Positions 5,647 to 6,059 of a stretch of 6,059 nucleotides of DNA are shown piece by piece. The DNA lies in contig JBCDBL010000170.1 of the NCBI GenBank assembly GCA_039183635.1, positions 1-6,059 of the forward strand, given 5' to 3'. Both the position numbers and the translations under genes were made by a program. Position 1 is the first letter of the stretch. The number at the start of each line of letters is the position of its first letter. The stretch comes from JBCDBL01 sp039183635. Its GTDB lineage: Bacteria > Pseudomonadota > Alphaproteobacteria > Caulobacterales > Parvularculaceae. The notes under the pieces are model-generated. The model was not told the DNA's origin. It saw only the letters and a list, made by a program, of their open reading frames with translations, and did no database searches.

Positions 5647-5860
5647 AGACTGGGGGTCAGCCCGCCAGTCACGAGGTTTTGCTGCAATCTGGCTTGTCGA
5701 TTGAATTCATACTCTAATAACGTCAGTAAACGCATTAATGACCTAATCAGCTTCGGTCAAGGGGCGTCAACGAATTTCATCCGGCATGGAATAAGCTGGG
5801 GGTCAGGCATAGGGGGTGCGGTGGGCAAAGCGCTCGCCAGAGCGTTGTGACCGGGGTTCA
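5628..5860 (+). repeat. Pretoxin repeat, copy 3 (degenerate, truncated)
   Basis: Matches copy 2 at an offset of 1158 bases in its central part. The frame reads SPPVTRFCCNLACRLN, later RINDLISFGQGASTNFIRHG and ISWGSGIGGAVGKALARAL, then TGA at 5848-5850. After GKAL the reading frame of copy 2 (AHGVTGG) is lost, although faint DNA similarity (ACCGG) goes on to about 5857, after which the IS1595 fragment begins. It carries no toxin tip. It is probably the 5' part of a third module whose remainder was lost. Confidence 0.78.
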
Positions 5861-6059
5861 TTGAGCGGTAGCTATCGGTATAAACAATGCTATCAGGCTG
5901 TACTTTACAGACAATAATGGGGATCAGCGTATCAGCCTTCGTATCTTTGACGGCAATCGTGAAGACGCGGCCGCCGCGTTTCAACAATCCGAAAACGGGA
6001 ACCTTGCCGGCTGCGCCGCGACCGCGCTTACCTTTTCGCACGCCGCCGAAGTAGCTTTC
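5757..6059 (-). pseudogene. IS1595-family (ISXO2-like) transposase, truncated fragment
   Basis: The minus-strand frame enters at the right edge as ESYFGGVRKGKRGRGAAGK, followed by VPVFGLLKRGGRVFTI, DTKADTLIPII and VQPDSIVYTDSYRS. This is the core of the ISXO2-like DDE transposase domain. The Asp of YTDSYRS is the second catalytic acid; the first, just before ESYFGG in relatives, lies outside the window. Similarity stops at 5862, after YRS. The remaining residues to the TGA at 5757 are antisense of pretoxin repeat copy 3, so about 60-70 C-terminal residues including the third catalytic residue are missing. The protein should be inactive. Confidence 0.85.
5862..6059 (-). mobile_element. Partial IS1595-type insertion sequence
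   Basis: Internal part of the element carrying the transposase fragment. No terminal inverted repeat or target duplication is visible at the 5862 junction, which points to deletion or recombination, not a clean insertion end. The other end lies beyond the window. Confidence 0.7.

Noticed and set aside
5566..5850. 94-codon frame as a separate gene
   Set aside because: It starts inside the two-TM gene in another frame and then follows pretoxin copy 3; it is a remnant repeat, not an independent protein.
1..6059. CRISPR array, tRNA or rRNA genes
   Set aside because: No short regularly spaced repeats and no recognisable tRNA or rRNA segments were found; the repeats present are long, coding and over 1 kb apart.

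Overview
The window looks like an accessory stretch of an alphaproteobacterial chromosome. The best evidence is the imuA-imuB mutagenesis pair on the minus strand, preceded by a GTTC-N7-GTTC direct repeat, the LexA (SOS) box of Alphaproteobacteria. A genus cannot be named from the sequence alone.

Layout. (1) Positions 1-1922, minus strand: the SOS-inducible imuA-imuB operon. imuB runs off the left edge, and the promoter/LexA box lies at 1887-1922. (2) Positions 1923-2405: a decayed stretch holding the C-terminal remnant of a phage terminase large subunit (minus strand, one in-frame stop), a scar of a lost prophage. (3) Positions 2406-2906, plus strand: an intact DinB/YfiT-superfamily metal-binding protein. 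(4) Positions 2889-3435: gene fragments. They include the C-terminus of a CinA-like molybdopterin-binding protein (minus strand), a short possible beta-barrel C-terminus, and a GC-rich inverted-repeat cluster that stops just before the next region. (5) Positions 3436-5860, plus strand: an array of displaced C-terminal toxin modules of Rhs/polymorphic-toxin type. Three copies of a conserved pretoxin repeat are present. Copies 1 and 2 each lead in frame into a different toxin domain followed by a small candidate immunity gene; copy 3 is broken. (6) Positions 5862-6059, minus strand: a truncated IS1595/ISXO2-type transposase abutting copy 3.

The toxin array is the most interesting part. Module 1 joins the pretoxin to a JAB/JAMM-like domain (HSHP plus a downstream Asp) and overlaps by one base (TGATG) a lipoprotein gene that is the likely immunity gene. 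Module 2 joins the same pretoxin to an unrecognised glycine- and aromatic-rich domain, followed 17 bases later by a 59-residue protein with two transmembrane segments. This short gene is easily missed. Neither module has a full-length Rhs N-terminus or an ATG start. They look like silent cassettes that could be brought into use by recombination through the shared repeat, which shows a 104-base near-identical tract next to a strongly diverged one. The functional assignments of both toxins and both immunity proteins are inference from architecture.
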